Part shown: in pieces, positions 1 to 5,332 of the stretch | Layout of the letters: the number at the start of each line of letters is the position of its first letter | How positions within the stretch are numbered: the first letter of the stretch is position 1 | NCBI GenBank assembly: GCA_002315885.1 | Contig: DCIO01000113.1 | Span: forward strand, 1 to 7,793 | Length of the DNA: 7,793 bases | Reading direction: 5' to 3' | DNA from: Lentisphaeria bacterium UBA1724 | GTDB lineage: Bacteria > Verrucomicrobiota > Lentisphaeria > Oligosphaerales > Oligosphaeraceae | Made by a program: the position numbers and the translations under genes | The notes under the pieces: model-generated | Databases searched by the model: none | Told to the model about the DNA's origin: nothing | Seen by the model: the letters and a program-made list of their open reading frames with translations, nothing else

Positions 1-153
1 GGCGGCGTGAACGCCCGTACCGCCTTCGGCCCGCAAGACTACGGCTTCTTCTTAAGGTGGGATTTTCTAGGACGGCGGGGACGCCGTCGCTACTTCCTAG
101 GCCCCCTAGGCCTCCTAGGCTACTTCGACGGCGGGGACGCCGTCGCTACTTCC
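1..153 (+). CDS. Possible C-terminal end of an outer-membrane beta-barrel protein, cut by the window edge
   Basis: Frame 1 is open from the window edge to a TAG at 151-153. The first 23 codons read like the last strand of an outer-membrane beta-barrel, ending YGFFLRWDF at about base 69, with alternating aromatic/hydrophobic residues and a terminal Phe as the BAM machinery expects. The frame does not stop there. It continues through the hairpin repeat block and adds a glycine/arginine-rich tail of low complexity (LGRRGRRRYF onward) that looks like translated repeat. One T fewer in the TTTT run at 63-66 would place a TAG directly after the Phe. So either the gene end has been overrun by the repeat, or there is a one-base frameshift or sequence error. 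The fragment is too short to name a family, and it may not be coding at all. Confidence 0.35.
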
Positions 154-168
154 TAGGCTCCCTAGGCT
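71..168 (+). repeat. Two 32-base direct repeats with a GNRA-loop hairpin and CCTAGG nonamers
   Basis: Bases 71-102 and 127-158 are identical over 32 bases. Each copy opens with an inverted repeat GACGGCG-GGGA-CGCCGTC: a 7-bp stem (8 bp in the second copy, where a C precedes and a G follows) and a GGGA loop, a GNRA-type tetraloop when read on the plus strand. Behind each hairpin comes CTACTTC and then CCTAGG palindromes spaced exactly 9 bases apart (starts 96, 105, 114, then 152, 161). No U tract follows, so these are not intrinsic terminators. The block ends 19 bases before the start of the kinase gene at 187, so it would lie in that gene's leader if transcription begins further upstream. A third copy of the hairpin alone is at 5299-5318. 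Confidence 0.85.
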
Positions 169-186
169 TCCTGTGGACAAAATCAA

Positions 187-1131
187 ATGCTCGAATTTCT
201 GCCAGTAGTTCTATCAAAATGGGGTTATGACCTCAAGTGTTGCCGGCCGGACTTGAATATCGTGGGGTCTCCCGAGCGTGCCTTGAAGCGGGAGGTGCTG
301 GAGGACACCACGGGGGCGCTCTTTGTCCTGGAGAAGTTGATGCCTGCCCATCGGGATTCCCGTGAATTGCAGGCGCAGACTCAGCAGTTCCTGGCGAACC
401 ACGGCGTGGAGCAAATTCATCCCTGGATTTCTCCCGCACCTGGCAAATATGGCGTGGACTACGACGGCAACTATTGGCAGCTTCGTCGCTGGACGCCTGG
501 AGTGGCGTTGCCGCGTGATACCTACGCGCTGGATGATTGGCGTGGTAAGGCCACTGCGGATTTCATGATTTCCCTGCGGAAGGCCTCCTTGGAGACAGGC
601 ATGCCTGGCATGGGGGCGTATATGTTCTCCCTGATGCACTACATCGAGCACCTGATGGAGCACTTCCAACGTCAGATTCCTGAGTTGGTCACGGATATGA
701 AGCCCATGGTAGTCGAACTCCACGACTACCACGAATACGAACACCACGCACCTGCGCGCTTCTGCCACGGCGATCTCCACCCAGGGAATATCATCTGGGG
801 AGAACACGGCATCAACGCGGTCATCGATTGGGAATTCTGCGGTCCAAAGACTGCCGCATACGATGCGGCAAATCTCCTGGGATGCCTGGGGATGGACGAC
901 CCGGCTTTCCTCACAGGCCCCTACGCCATGACCTTCGTCAAGACTCTCAGGGAGGCCAATTTCCTCACCCACGAGGAATGGCATTTCCTCCCCGACCAGA
1001 TTGCCGCACTGCGCTTCGGATGGATGCGGGAGTGGGTGGCACGGAAGGACAAGCCCATGATGACGCAGGAATTGGATTTCATCTGGCTTATCCTCGATAA
1101 CCGAGAATTGCTCCGAACAAAATGGGCGTAG
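187..1131 (+). CDS. Aminoglycoside phosphotransferase (APH) family kinase, small-molecule type
   Basis: A 314-residue, apparently full-length member of the APH/choline kinase/homoserine kinase II fold; these enzymes move the gamma-phosphate of ATP to a hydroxyl of a small substrate in the cytoplasm. The N lobe (about 1-105) has the beta-strand FVLEKL, whose Lys50 is the likely ATP-binding lysine. The C lobe carries the Brenner motif HGDLHPGN at 194-201 (catalytic Asp196, metal-binding Asn201), then AVIDWE at 211-216, where Asp214 takes the place of the DFG aspartate, and YDAANLLG at 225-232, typical of the family. The substrate cannot be read from the sequence: homoserine, a sugar, an amino alcohol and a protein side chain are all possible. 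The 'aminoglycoside' name is historical and is no evidence of drug resistance. An in-frame TAG at 163-165 limits upstream extension. There is no clear ribosome binding site, only a GGA at 175-177. It appears to stand alone, with repeat elements on both sides. Confidence 0.9.
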   Translation: MLEFLPVVLSKWGYDLKCCRPDLNIVGSPERALKREVLEDTTGALFVLEKLMPAHRDSRELQAQTQQFLANHGVEQIHPWISPAPGKYGVDYDGNYWQLRRWTPGVALPRDTYALDDWRGKATADFMISLRKASLETGMPGMGAYMFSLMHYIEHLMEHFQRQIPELVTDMKPMVVELHDYHEYEHHAPARFCHGDLHPGNIIWGEHGINAVIDWEFCGPKTAAYDAANLLGCLGMDDPAFLTGPYAMTFVKTLREANFLTHEEWHFLPDQIAALRFGWMREWVARKDKPMMTQELDFIWLILDNRELLRTKWA

Positions 1132-1136
1132 AAATC

Positions 1137-1223
1137 CAATGCTTAATGCTTGATGCTTAATGCTTAATGTTGGAGGGGGAGGTGTCCCCCTTGCCCCCTC
1201 TTCTTCAATTCTGAATTAGGAAT
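1137..1223 (+). repeat. Composite repeat, copy A: 7-base units plus a G/C switch-like hairpin
   Basis: The element starts 5 bases after the kinase stop codon. Its head is a run of TGCTTRA heptads (1137-1169) in which the second unit has G instead of A. These 33 bases are identical to copy D (reverse strand of 6644-6676), and 27 of them also to copy C. The body is GGGGGA-GGTG-TCCCCC (1175-1190), a perfect 6-bp hairpin, followed by TTG and a second CCCCC tract (1194-1198). The first G tract could pair with either C tract, so two exclusive folds exist. The tail is CTCTTCTTCAATTCTGAATT, which contains the palindrome AATTCTGAATT. The element is in sense orientation behind its gene, so a role in 3' end formation or RNA stability is possible, but no U tract is present. 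Confidence 0.8.
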
Positions 1224-1245
1224 GCGGAATTTGGAATCGTAGGAT

Positions 1246-1294
1246 GGGGGAGGTGTCCCCCTTGCCCCCTCTTGTTCAATTCTGAATTAGGAAT
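1246..1294 (+). repeat. Composite repeat, copy B (hairpin and tail only)
   Basis: A second copy of the hairpin and tail lies 71 bases downstream of copy A. All 49 bases align with 1175-1223 with a single substitution (CTTGTTC for CTTCTTC). It lacks the heptad head; instead GGAATTTGGAATCGTAGGAT precedes it. The hairpin is again GGGGGA-GGTG-TCCCCC, followed by a second CCCCC tract. The two copies look like a partial tandem duplication. Confidence 0.8.
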
Positions 1295-1373
1295 TGCAGG
1301 AGGGGCAGGAAGCATATTTCGGGAAAATCCTGTGATTTGCGGACAAAAATGGCGTAAAAATGGCACAGCCCAT

Positions 1374-1401
1374 TTGCAATCTGCAAAAAACGCATTATCT
1401 T
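1374..1401 (+). promoter_or_regulatory. Probable sigma-70 type promoter of the tRNA-Lys gene
   Basis: TTGCAA (1374-1379) and TATCTT (1396-1401) are separated by 16 bases and are followed by the GC-rich stretch GCCCCGTTCCC, a discriminator of the kind seen at growth-rate-controlled stable RNA promoters. Transcription would begin about 15 bases before the mature tRNA 5' end at 1425. Just upstream, AAAAATGGC occurs twice, 11 bases apart (1345-1353 and 1356-1364), about one helical turn, and might act as an upstream element. The prediction rests on hexamer matches only. Confidence 0.4.
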
Positions 1402-1424
1402 AAGCCCCGTTCCCAATAAGGGAT

Positions 1425-1500
<76 letters not shown>

Positions 1501-1504
1501 TTTC

Positions 1505-1539
1505 AAGCTCCTACGCCTAACAGCCTAGGAGCTTTTTTT
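1505..1539 (+). terminator. Intrinsic terminator of the tRNA-Lys transcript
   Basis: AAGCTCCTA (1505-1513) pairs perfectly with TAGGAGCTT (1526-1534) around a 12-base loop, and the stem runs into seven Ts (1533-1539). This is a standard Rho-independent terminator five bases after the tRNA CCA end. Read on the minus strand the same stem is followed by GAAATGG, not Us, so it should not stop transcripts of the convergent ATPase gene; read-through from there would be antisense to the tRNA. Confidence 0.88.
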
Positions 1540-1551
1540 ATGCCCAGCTGT

Positions 1552-2739
1552 TTAGAACAGTTGTGAAATATCCATCCCTAGGAAATCTTCAGCAGGGATG
1601 CCGCCTTCGCCTACCACATACGCGCCGTGGGGTCGGAAGGTTTGCTTGAATGCCGTCAAACCATCATTCCAGCCCTCTTGATTGCTTTTGACTTCGATCG
1701 CAACCACCCGTCCGCGTCGTTCCAGGACGTAATCCACCTCCTGAGATTGTGCGTTGCGCCAATAGTAGACATGATATCCTCCTGCGCAGGCATTGCTGAC
1801 CAGATATGCACCTAACGCGGATTCAAATAGCCGTCCCCAAAGAGCACGATCCATTTGGGCTTGCTGGAATGTGGCATTGCAATAGATGCTCTTGAGGCCA
1901 TTGTTGTGCACTTGAAATTTGGGAACGCTATTTCGTTTTCGGGCCTCATCTATCGCATATTTGTGGAGCCCACAGACCAACCCTGCTTCGTCCAAGAGTT
2001 GCAGATAACTCGCAATCGTCGTGGCGTTACCTGCCTCCTGCATTTGTCCAATCAGTTTTGTCAAGGCCAATTGCTGTCCTGAATAACAGGAGGCCAACTC
2101 GAAAGCCTGTCGCATCAACGCGGGTTTGCTTACGGTGGTGTCAATCAAAATATCCTTGTGAATCGTGGCATCCACAATTGCACCAGATAGATAGTCCCCC
2201 CAGCGGTCTTCGTCACGGATGAGAGAGGCAGCTCCTGGATAACCACCGAAAAAAATGTATTCCTCTAAGGAAAAGCCAAAGGCATCACGCATTTCCGGAA
2301 AAGACCAGTGGGGAAGAACAAGCCGCTCAAAACGCCCCGCAAGACTCTCCGAAAGACCATGCTCCAGAAGCACGCGGGAAGAACCTAGTAAGACGACTTT
2401 CAGAGGAATGTCGTGAAAGGAATCGCTGTCCCATTCCTTCTTTACACATTCACTCCATTGGCGTATCTTTTGTATCTCGTCTATCACCAGAATCAATTCG
2501 GGGAGGTGCTCCAATTTCATTTTTACACGCGCGGCTTCCCAACACTGGGATATCCAGGTATTGCCAACGCCGGCAACGTTGTCCGCACTGTAGTGTAAAT
2601 ACGGCACCGATATGGAACCCAACAATTGCTTGATCAGAGTACTTTTGCCAACTTGACGCGGCCCTAGAACTACTTGGATAAATTTTCTCGGCTCAAGAAC
2701 CCGAAGAGATAACTGCTGTAATTGCTTGCGGGAGTACAT
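1552..2739 (-). CDS. AAA-type ATPase with a C-terminal DUF4143 domain
   Basis: A full-length (395 residues) member of the large 'ATP-binding protein, DUF4143' family, scattered in bacterial and archaeal accessory DNA and of unsettled function. The ATPase part has a Walker A motif GPRQVGKST at 26-34, Walker B LILVIDEIQ at 82-90 (Asp87, Glu88), a sensor-1-like VVLLGSS at 115-121 and LAGR at 133-136. The DUF4143 region holds EVDYVLE (334-340) and AIEVKSN (347-353), which resemble the D...ExK core of PD-(D/E)XK nucleases; whether it cuts DNA is unknown. The gene is clearly poorer in GC than the neighbours: 27 of 60 bases in 2401-2460 against 46 of 60 in 5041-5100 within ispD. That suggests recent acquisition. 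It lies 89 bases behind a toxin stub on the same strand. There is no Shine-Dalgarno sequence before the ATG. Confidence 0.9.
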   Translation of the reverse strand: MYSRKQLQQLSLRVLEPRKFIQVVLGPRQVGKSTLIKQLLGSISVPYLHYSADNVAGVGNTWISQCWEAARVKMKLEHLPELILVIDEIQKIRQWSECVKKEWDSDSFHDIPLKVVLLGSSRVLLEHGLSESLAGRFERLVLPHWSFPEMRDAFGFSLEEYIFFGGYPGAASLIRDEDRWGDYLSGAIVDATIHKDILIDTTVSKPALMRQAFELASCYSGQQLALTKLIGQMQEAGNATTIASYLQLLDEAGLVCGLHKYAIDEARKRNSVPKFQVHNNGLKSIYCNATFQQAQMDRALWGRLFESALGAYLVSNACAGGYHVYYWRNAQSQEVDYVLERRGRVVAIEVKSNQEGWNDGLTAFKQTFRPHGAYVVGEGGIPAEDFLGMDISQLF

Positions 2740-2745
2740 ACTAAA

Positions 2746-2751
2746 ATTGTA
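2746..2751 (-). promoter_or_regulatory. Possible -10 box just before the ATPase start
   Basis: On the minus strand TACAAT lies only six bases before the ATPase ATG at 2739. If it is a real -10 box, the transcript would start at or next to the start codon, giving a leaderless mRNA, which would explain the missing ribosome binding site. No good -35 hexamer is present at 16-18 bases; the region is simply AT-rich. Treat as a weak candidate. Confidence 0.22.
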
Positions 2752-2828
2752 TTATGCTGAAGGTAATAAAAATTTATTCATTCCATTGAATAAAATAGCA
2801 CGATAACGGAAATTTGCAAATTGTTTTT

Positions 2829-2894
2829 TTATATAATGCCATGTTCCGCAAGCACATCCATCAGGATGTTCGTATCCAGGAAAATCTTCATCAT
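2829..2894 (-). pseudogene. Truncated PIN-domain (VapC-type) toxin, 21-codon stub
   Basis: The first ATG (2894-2892) overlaps the antitoxin stop codon as ATGA, the usual coupling in type II toxin-antitoxin operons. Translation gives MMKIFLDTNILMDVL and six more residues before TAA at 2831-2829. The start is the unmistakable first strand of a PIN domain, with the first catalytic aspartate (Asp7) in the LDTN motif. A normal PIN toxin has about 120-150 residues with three or four acidic catalytic residues; here everything after the first helix is gone, and the following 89 bases before the ATPase gene show no PIN-like reading in any frame. The toxin must be inactive as an RNase. A 3' deletion or replacement by the ATPase gene is the simplest explanation. 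Confidence 0.8.
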
Positions 2895-3145
2895 TTGATT
2901 CCGTATTTTTCCGCCAGGCACTGGGTGATGAACTCCTTTTCGTCAAACCCATCGGGCAGATGGATGATTCCTGTTAGGGATTGAGTGATGGGGCCGAATG
3001 TTTCGGGGAAGGTCGAGCTCGTTTCCAAGGAGCGGATGTAATTCACAAACATGGCGGAGATGCTTGTGTGGCGTTCCTTGGCTAGGCGCTCTGCGCTGGA
3101 TATTACCTCGGCGGGCGCAGATAGTGTGAGTTTTGTCATGGACAT
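2891..3145 (-). CDS. Type II antitoxin, DUF6364-like with ribbon-helix-helix N-terminus
   Basis: An 84-residue protein in which residues 5-11 (KLTLSAP) form the DNA-binding strand expected of a ribbon-helix-helix fold, followed by two helices (about 12-26 and 28-40, AEVISSAERLAKERH and SISAMFVNYIRSL). The C-terminal part (about 55-84) has the SLTGII-LPDGFDEKEF pattern and ends in EKYGIK, as in DUF6364 antitoxins that are found next to PIN toxins; this tail normally wraps the toxin. Such antitoxins neutralise the toxin and repress their own operon. The start is set by a perfect AGGAGGA five bases upstream, the only strong ribosome binding site in the window. The stop overlaps the toxin ATG. 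The reading frame looks intact although the partner toxin is destroyed. Family assignment is from recall of the sequence pattern. Confidence 0.8.
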   Translation of the reverse strand: MSMTKLTLSAPAEVISSAERLAKERHTSISAMFVNYIRSLETSSTFPETFGPITQSLTGIIHLPDGFDEKEFITQCLAEKYGIK

Positions 3146-3150
3146 AATCT

Positions 3151-3157
3151 TCCTCCT
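3151..3157 (-). promoter_or_regulatory. Strong ribosome binding site of the antitoxin
   Basis: AGGAGGA on the minus strand, five bases before ATG at 3145. It selects the first of two in-frame ATGs (3145 rather than 3139). The other genes of the window lack such a motif, which suits an antitoxin that must be made in excess and may have arrived from another genome. Confidence 0.8.
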
Positions 3158-3186
3158 AGAGGGGATTTTCGTAGGGATTCCTCTTT

Positions 3187-3223
3187 AAAATACGTATTCT
3201 GTTTATATTTTCAATACGTATTC
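3187..3223 (-). promoter_or_regulatory. Predicted antitoxin promoter with two palindromic operators
   Basis: AATACGTATT, a perfect 10-base palindrome, occurs at 3189-3198 and 3213-3222; both copies are followed by C. Their centres are 24 bases apart. On the minus strand a candidate -35 TTGAAA (3214-3209) and a -10-like TATTTT (3192-3187) are spaced by 16 bases, so one palindrome overlaps each promoter element. That is the arrangement expected for self-repression by a ribbon-helix-helix antitoxin dimer pair. A further direct repeat, CGAAAATAT, lies at 3223-3231 and 3236-3244, just upstream of the -35. Palindromes are seen directly; their function is inferred. Confidence 0.6.
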
Positions 3224-3258
3224 GAAAATATTCTCCGAAAATATGAACGGAGGCTGGC

Positions 3259-3288
3259 GCCGCTTCTCGCGGCAACAAAATTGCCGCG
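3259..3288. repeat. Overlapping, mutually exclusive hairpins between MFS gene and antitoxin
   Basis: CGCGGCAA (3268-3275) pairs perfectly with TTGCCGCG (3281-3288) around CAAAA. The same GCGGC (3269-3273) can instead pair with GCCGC at 3259-3263 around TTCTC. The stem lies 42 bases beyond the MFS stop codon and might help end or protect that transcript, but no U tract follows on either strand, so it is not a standard terminator. Confidence 0.6.
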
Positions 3289-3302
3289 CACAGAACCCTA
3301 GT

Positions 3303-3329
3303 CCTGTAGGACCTGTAGGACCTATAGCT
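3303..3329. repeat. Nonamer tandem repeat next to the MFS stop codon
   Basis: CCTGTAGGA, CCTGTAGGA, CCTATAGCT run in tandem, three 9-base units, ending one base before the MFS stop codon (CTA on the plus strand at 3331-3333). The unit length and CCTA/TAGG core recall the CCTAGG nonamers at 96-166. AGCTCCTAC at 3326-3334 is also found in the tRNA terminator stem (1506-1514). Confidence 0.65.
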
Positions 3330-3330
3330 C

Positions 3331-4536
3331 CTACTTCAGTTTACGCGAAATTGGCATGACTACCAGGAGCATCATGGCTCCCATGACTGCCAGGATACCT
3401 CGGGGGCCGATATTGCAGAGGCGTAGTGCCCACAGGACTGCGCTGCCCAGGAGCATAGATACGCAATCCAGTGCGTTCCCTGCGGCGAGATATTTTCCGC
3501 GGACGGATTCTGGTGAGCGTTCCTGGATTGTGGTGGAGAGTGGCAGTTGATAGAATCCGCCGAAGAATCCCGCCAGGAAGACGAAGAGGATTGCGGGGGT
3601 GGCGCTTTGTCCGAAGATACCCATGAGGATGAGTGAGGCGCCCATGGCGAGGCCGCCTGGAGCCACCAGTTTGTATGGGATGCCCTTTTTGCCGCAGGCT
3701 CCCGCGATTGCGCATCCGAAGCCGATGCCCAGTCCCATGGCGGCCTGGAGGTATCCCACCATCTTGTCGTCAGCCTGGAGGGTGTCCTTTGCCAGCAGGA
3801 CGATGACCAGCTGTGCCAGCGTGCCGATGAACCAGAAGAAGGTATTGCCCAGGAGGCCCGTCAGGAGCAATTTGTCCTGGGACATTTCTTTCAGGGTAGT
3901 CCAGTGTGGGGAGATGGGGTCTCTGGGGCGGAATTTCAGTTCCTTGTCCTGTCGTGGGGTAGGTGTGATGAAGAAGCTGGTGATGGTTCCCAGGATGGCG
4001 ATGGCAACGCAGACCAGGAAGCCCAGGTGGAGTTTTTCGGGGGTGCCCCAGGACGCGGAGAGTGCGCCGCCCAGCCACCCGCCGATGATGATGGCGACGA
4101 AGGTGAAGAGCTGGGTGAAGCCGTTGGCCTTGGGGAGCGCCTCCGGGGAGTGTGTCTCAGGCAGGAAGCCATACTTTGCGGGGGAGAAGAATGCACTCTG
4201 GGCGCCCATGAAGAAGAGCACTGCCAATAGGCTATAGACTGCACCGTAATACGCCAGGACCATACCCGCACCCATGATGACGATTTCCGCGACTTTCGTC
4301 CAGACCATGACGACTTTCTTCTGGAAGCGGTCTGCCAGATAGCCTGCGAAATGGGAGAAAGTCAGGAAGGGCAGGATGAAGCAGGCGGAGGCGATGGAGA
4401 GGAAGGTGGATGCCTGGGTGGAGGCCGCACCCAGGATGGCAGTGCCGTAGCAAATCACCAGCATCTTGGAGACGTTGTCATTGAACGCCCCCAGGAACTG
4501 CGTGGCCAGGAAGGAGATGAAGCCAAAATGATTCAT
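3331..4536 (-). CDS. MFS transporter of the lysophospholipid transporter (LplT) type
   Basis: A 401-residue inner-membrane protein with 11-12 hydrophobic segments. It starts FLATQFLGAFNDN (residues 9-21), has the MFS motif A as GYLADRFQKK (65-74) and the signature FSPAKYGFLPE (117-127) with KANG (136-139), which together mark the LplT/Aas-associated branch. E. coli LplT flips lysophospholipids, mainly lysophosphatidylethanolamine, across the inner membrane for re-acylation. Here no acyltransferase domain is fused and none is next door, so the substrate is inferred from family only. The open frame extends upstream to 4761 but that stretch overlaps the end of ispD and reads as nonsense; the ATG at 4536 begins the conserved sequence and has a weak AGAAG five to six bases before it. 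It lies 76 bases behind ispD and could share its transcript. Confidence 0.85.
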   Translation of the reverse strand: MNHFGFISFLATQFLGAFNDNVSKMLVICYGTAILGAASTQASTFLSIASACFILPFLTFSHFAGYLADRFQKKVVMVWTKVAEIVIMGAGMVLAYYGAVYSLLAVLFFMGAQSAFFSPAKYGFLPETHSPEALPKANGFTQLFTFVAIIIGGWLGGALSASWGTPEKLHLGFLVCVAIAILGTITSFFITPTPRQDKELKFRPRDPISPHWTTLKEMSQDKLLLTGLLGNTFFWFIGTLAQLVIVLLAKDTLQADDKMVGYLQAAMGLGIGFGCAIAGACGKKGIPYKLVAPGGLAMGASLILMGIFGQSATPAILFVFLAGFFGGFYQLPLSTTIQERSPESVRGKYLAAGNALDCVSMLLGSAVLWALRLCNIGPRGILAVMGAMMLLVVMPISRKLK

Positions 4537-4612
4537 GATTCTTCTATTTTTTCGCCCTAAAGGGCTCACACAGGACAGAAGGGTCTCGGACCTACGCCAG
4601 AAGAAAGGGGAA

Positions 4613-5281
4613 CTACAGATCCCGTGGGAAGGTGATTTTGCGGTTGTCGCCAGGGTGTCCTTGGAAGAGGAGCCGGGCATCGGGGAATGTCCAGTGGACC
4701 AGCGATGCGTCATCGGAGAAGGCTGGTGGATTGGGGGCGTCCTTCCAGGCGCGGTAGGCATCCAGGAGGAGTTGGCTACGGAAGAGTTGCGGGGTTTCCG
4801 CCGCCCAGAGGAGATCCCGTTGGGGCGTGTTGGTCAGTAGCCCCTGGGCACTGACTTGATGGATGGTGTCGGTGACTTTGTGGGCGGCGATGACGCCATC
4901 CGCCTGGGTGTCTTCCAGTGTCGCCAGGCAGGAACGCAGAAGCTCGTATGTGGCGAAGGGACGTGCGGCGTCGTGGACGGCGATGTAGTCGGGTAGGGCG
5001 CCTGTCTGGGCGAGTGTCTCCAGGCCACTGGCTACGGATGCGGTGCGCGTGGTGCCGCCGGGTGCCCAGGTGACTACCATGTCGCGGGGCAGGGCGGCAG
5101 CCAGGTCATCGCGGTTGTTGGTGGCGATGACGAATTGCACGCCGGGTCCCGACAGATTCCGTAGGCAACGCGTGAATACCGCCTCGCCGTCGAGTTGTGC
5201 CAGGAGTTTGTTGCCGCTACCGAAGCGTGTGCTGGAGCCGCCTGCGGCGATGAGGATGGCGATGGAGGAAAGAGGGTTCAT
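4613..5281 (-). CDS. ispD: 2-C-methyl-D-erythritol 4-phosphate cytidylyltransferase (IspD)
   Basis: IspD joins CTP and 2-C-methyl-D-erythritol 4-phosphate to give CDP-methylerythritol, the third step of the MEP pathway to isoprenoid precursors, in the cytosol. The 222 residues match the usual length of about 230. Signatures in order: nucleotide-binding loop AAGGSSTRFGSGNK (12-25, Arg19 and Lys25), GGTTRTASV (75-83, Arg79), VHDAARP (102-108), KVTDTI (135-140), ETPQLF (162-167; QTPQ is usual), SDDASLV (189-195; TDDAS is usual) and NRKIT (213-217). All catalytic basic residues are present, so the enzyme should be active. ispF, often next to or fused with ispD, is not in the window. No ribosome binding site is seen (ATTACCACC before ATG), and a hairpin repeat lies 17 bases upstream. 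The ykgJ-like gene ends 51 bases upstream on the same strand, so co-transcription is likely. Confidence 0.95.
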   Translation of the reverse strand: MNPLSSIAILIAAGGSSTRFGSGNKLLAQLDGEAVFTRCLRNLSGPGVQFVIATNNRDDLAAALPRDMVVTWAPGGTTRTASVASGLETLAQTGALPDYIAVHDAARPFATYELLRSCLATLEDTQADGVIAAHKVTDTIHQVSAQGLLTNTPQRDLLWAAETPQLFRSQLLLDAYRAWKDAPNPPAFSDDASLVHWTFPDARLLFQGHPGDNRKITFPRDL

Positions 5282-5298
5282 GGTGGTAATGTTTTTTT

Positions 5299-5318
5299 CG
5301 ACGGCGGGGACGCCGTCG
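5299..5318. repeat. Third copy of the GNRA-loop hairpin repeat
   Basis: CGACGGCGGGGACGCCGTCG, an 8-bp perfect stem with a GGGA loop on the plus strand, matches 126-145 exactly. It fills the 51-base gap between the ykgJ-like gene and ispD. In the direction of transcription (minus) the loop reads TCCC and the stem is followed by seven As, so it is not an intrinsic terminator; it could instead act on mRNA stability or on translation of ispD. Confidence 0.8.
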
Positions 5319-5332
5319 GTACACCCTTGTGC

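Noticed and set aside
214..984. 256-codon minus-strand frame opposite the kinase
   Set aside because: Antisense shadow of a gene with complete kinase motifs; the translated sequence has no recognisable domain.
1137..1169. Heptad run as a CRISPR array
   Set aside because: Units are 7 bases with no spacers, and no cas gene is present.
2752..2952. 66-codon minus-strand frame across the toxin stub
   Set aside because: It is the shifted frame over the antitoxin end and the stub; its sequence shows no PIN or other family pattern, whereas the +0 toxin frame gives a clear PIN start.
4537..4761. Upstream extension of the MFS open frame by 75 residues
   Set aside because: It overlaps the 3' end of ispD in another frame, has no hydrophobic or family-like sequence, and the conserved MFS start is at the ATG at 4536.
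5299..5318. Hairpin between the ykgJ-like gene and ispD as an intrinsic terminator
   Set aside because: In the direction of transcription the stem is followed by As, not Us.
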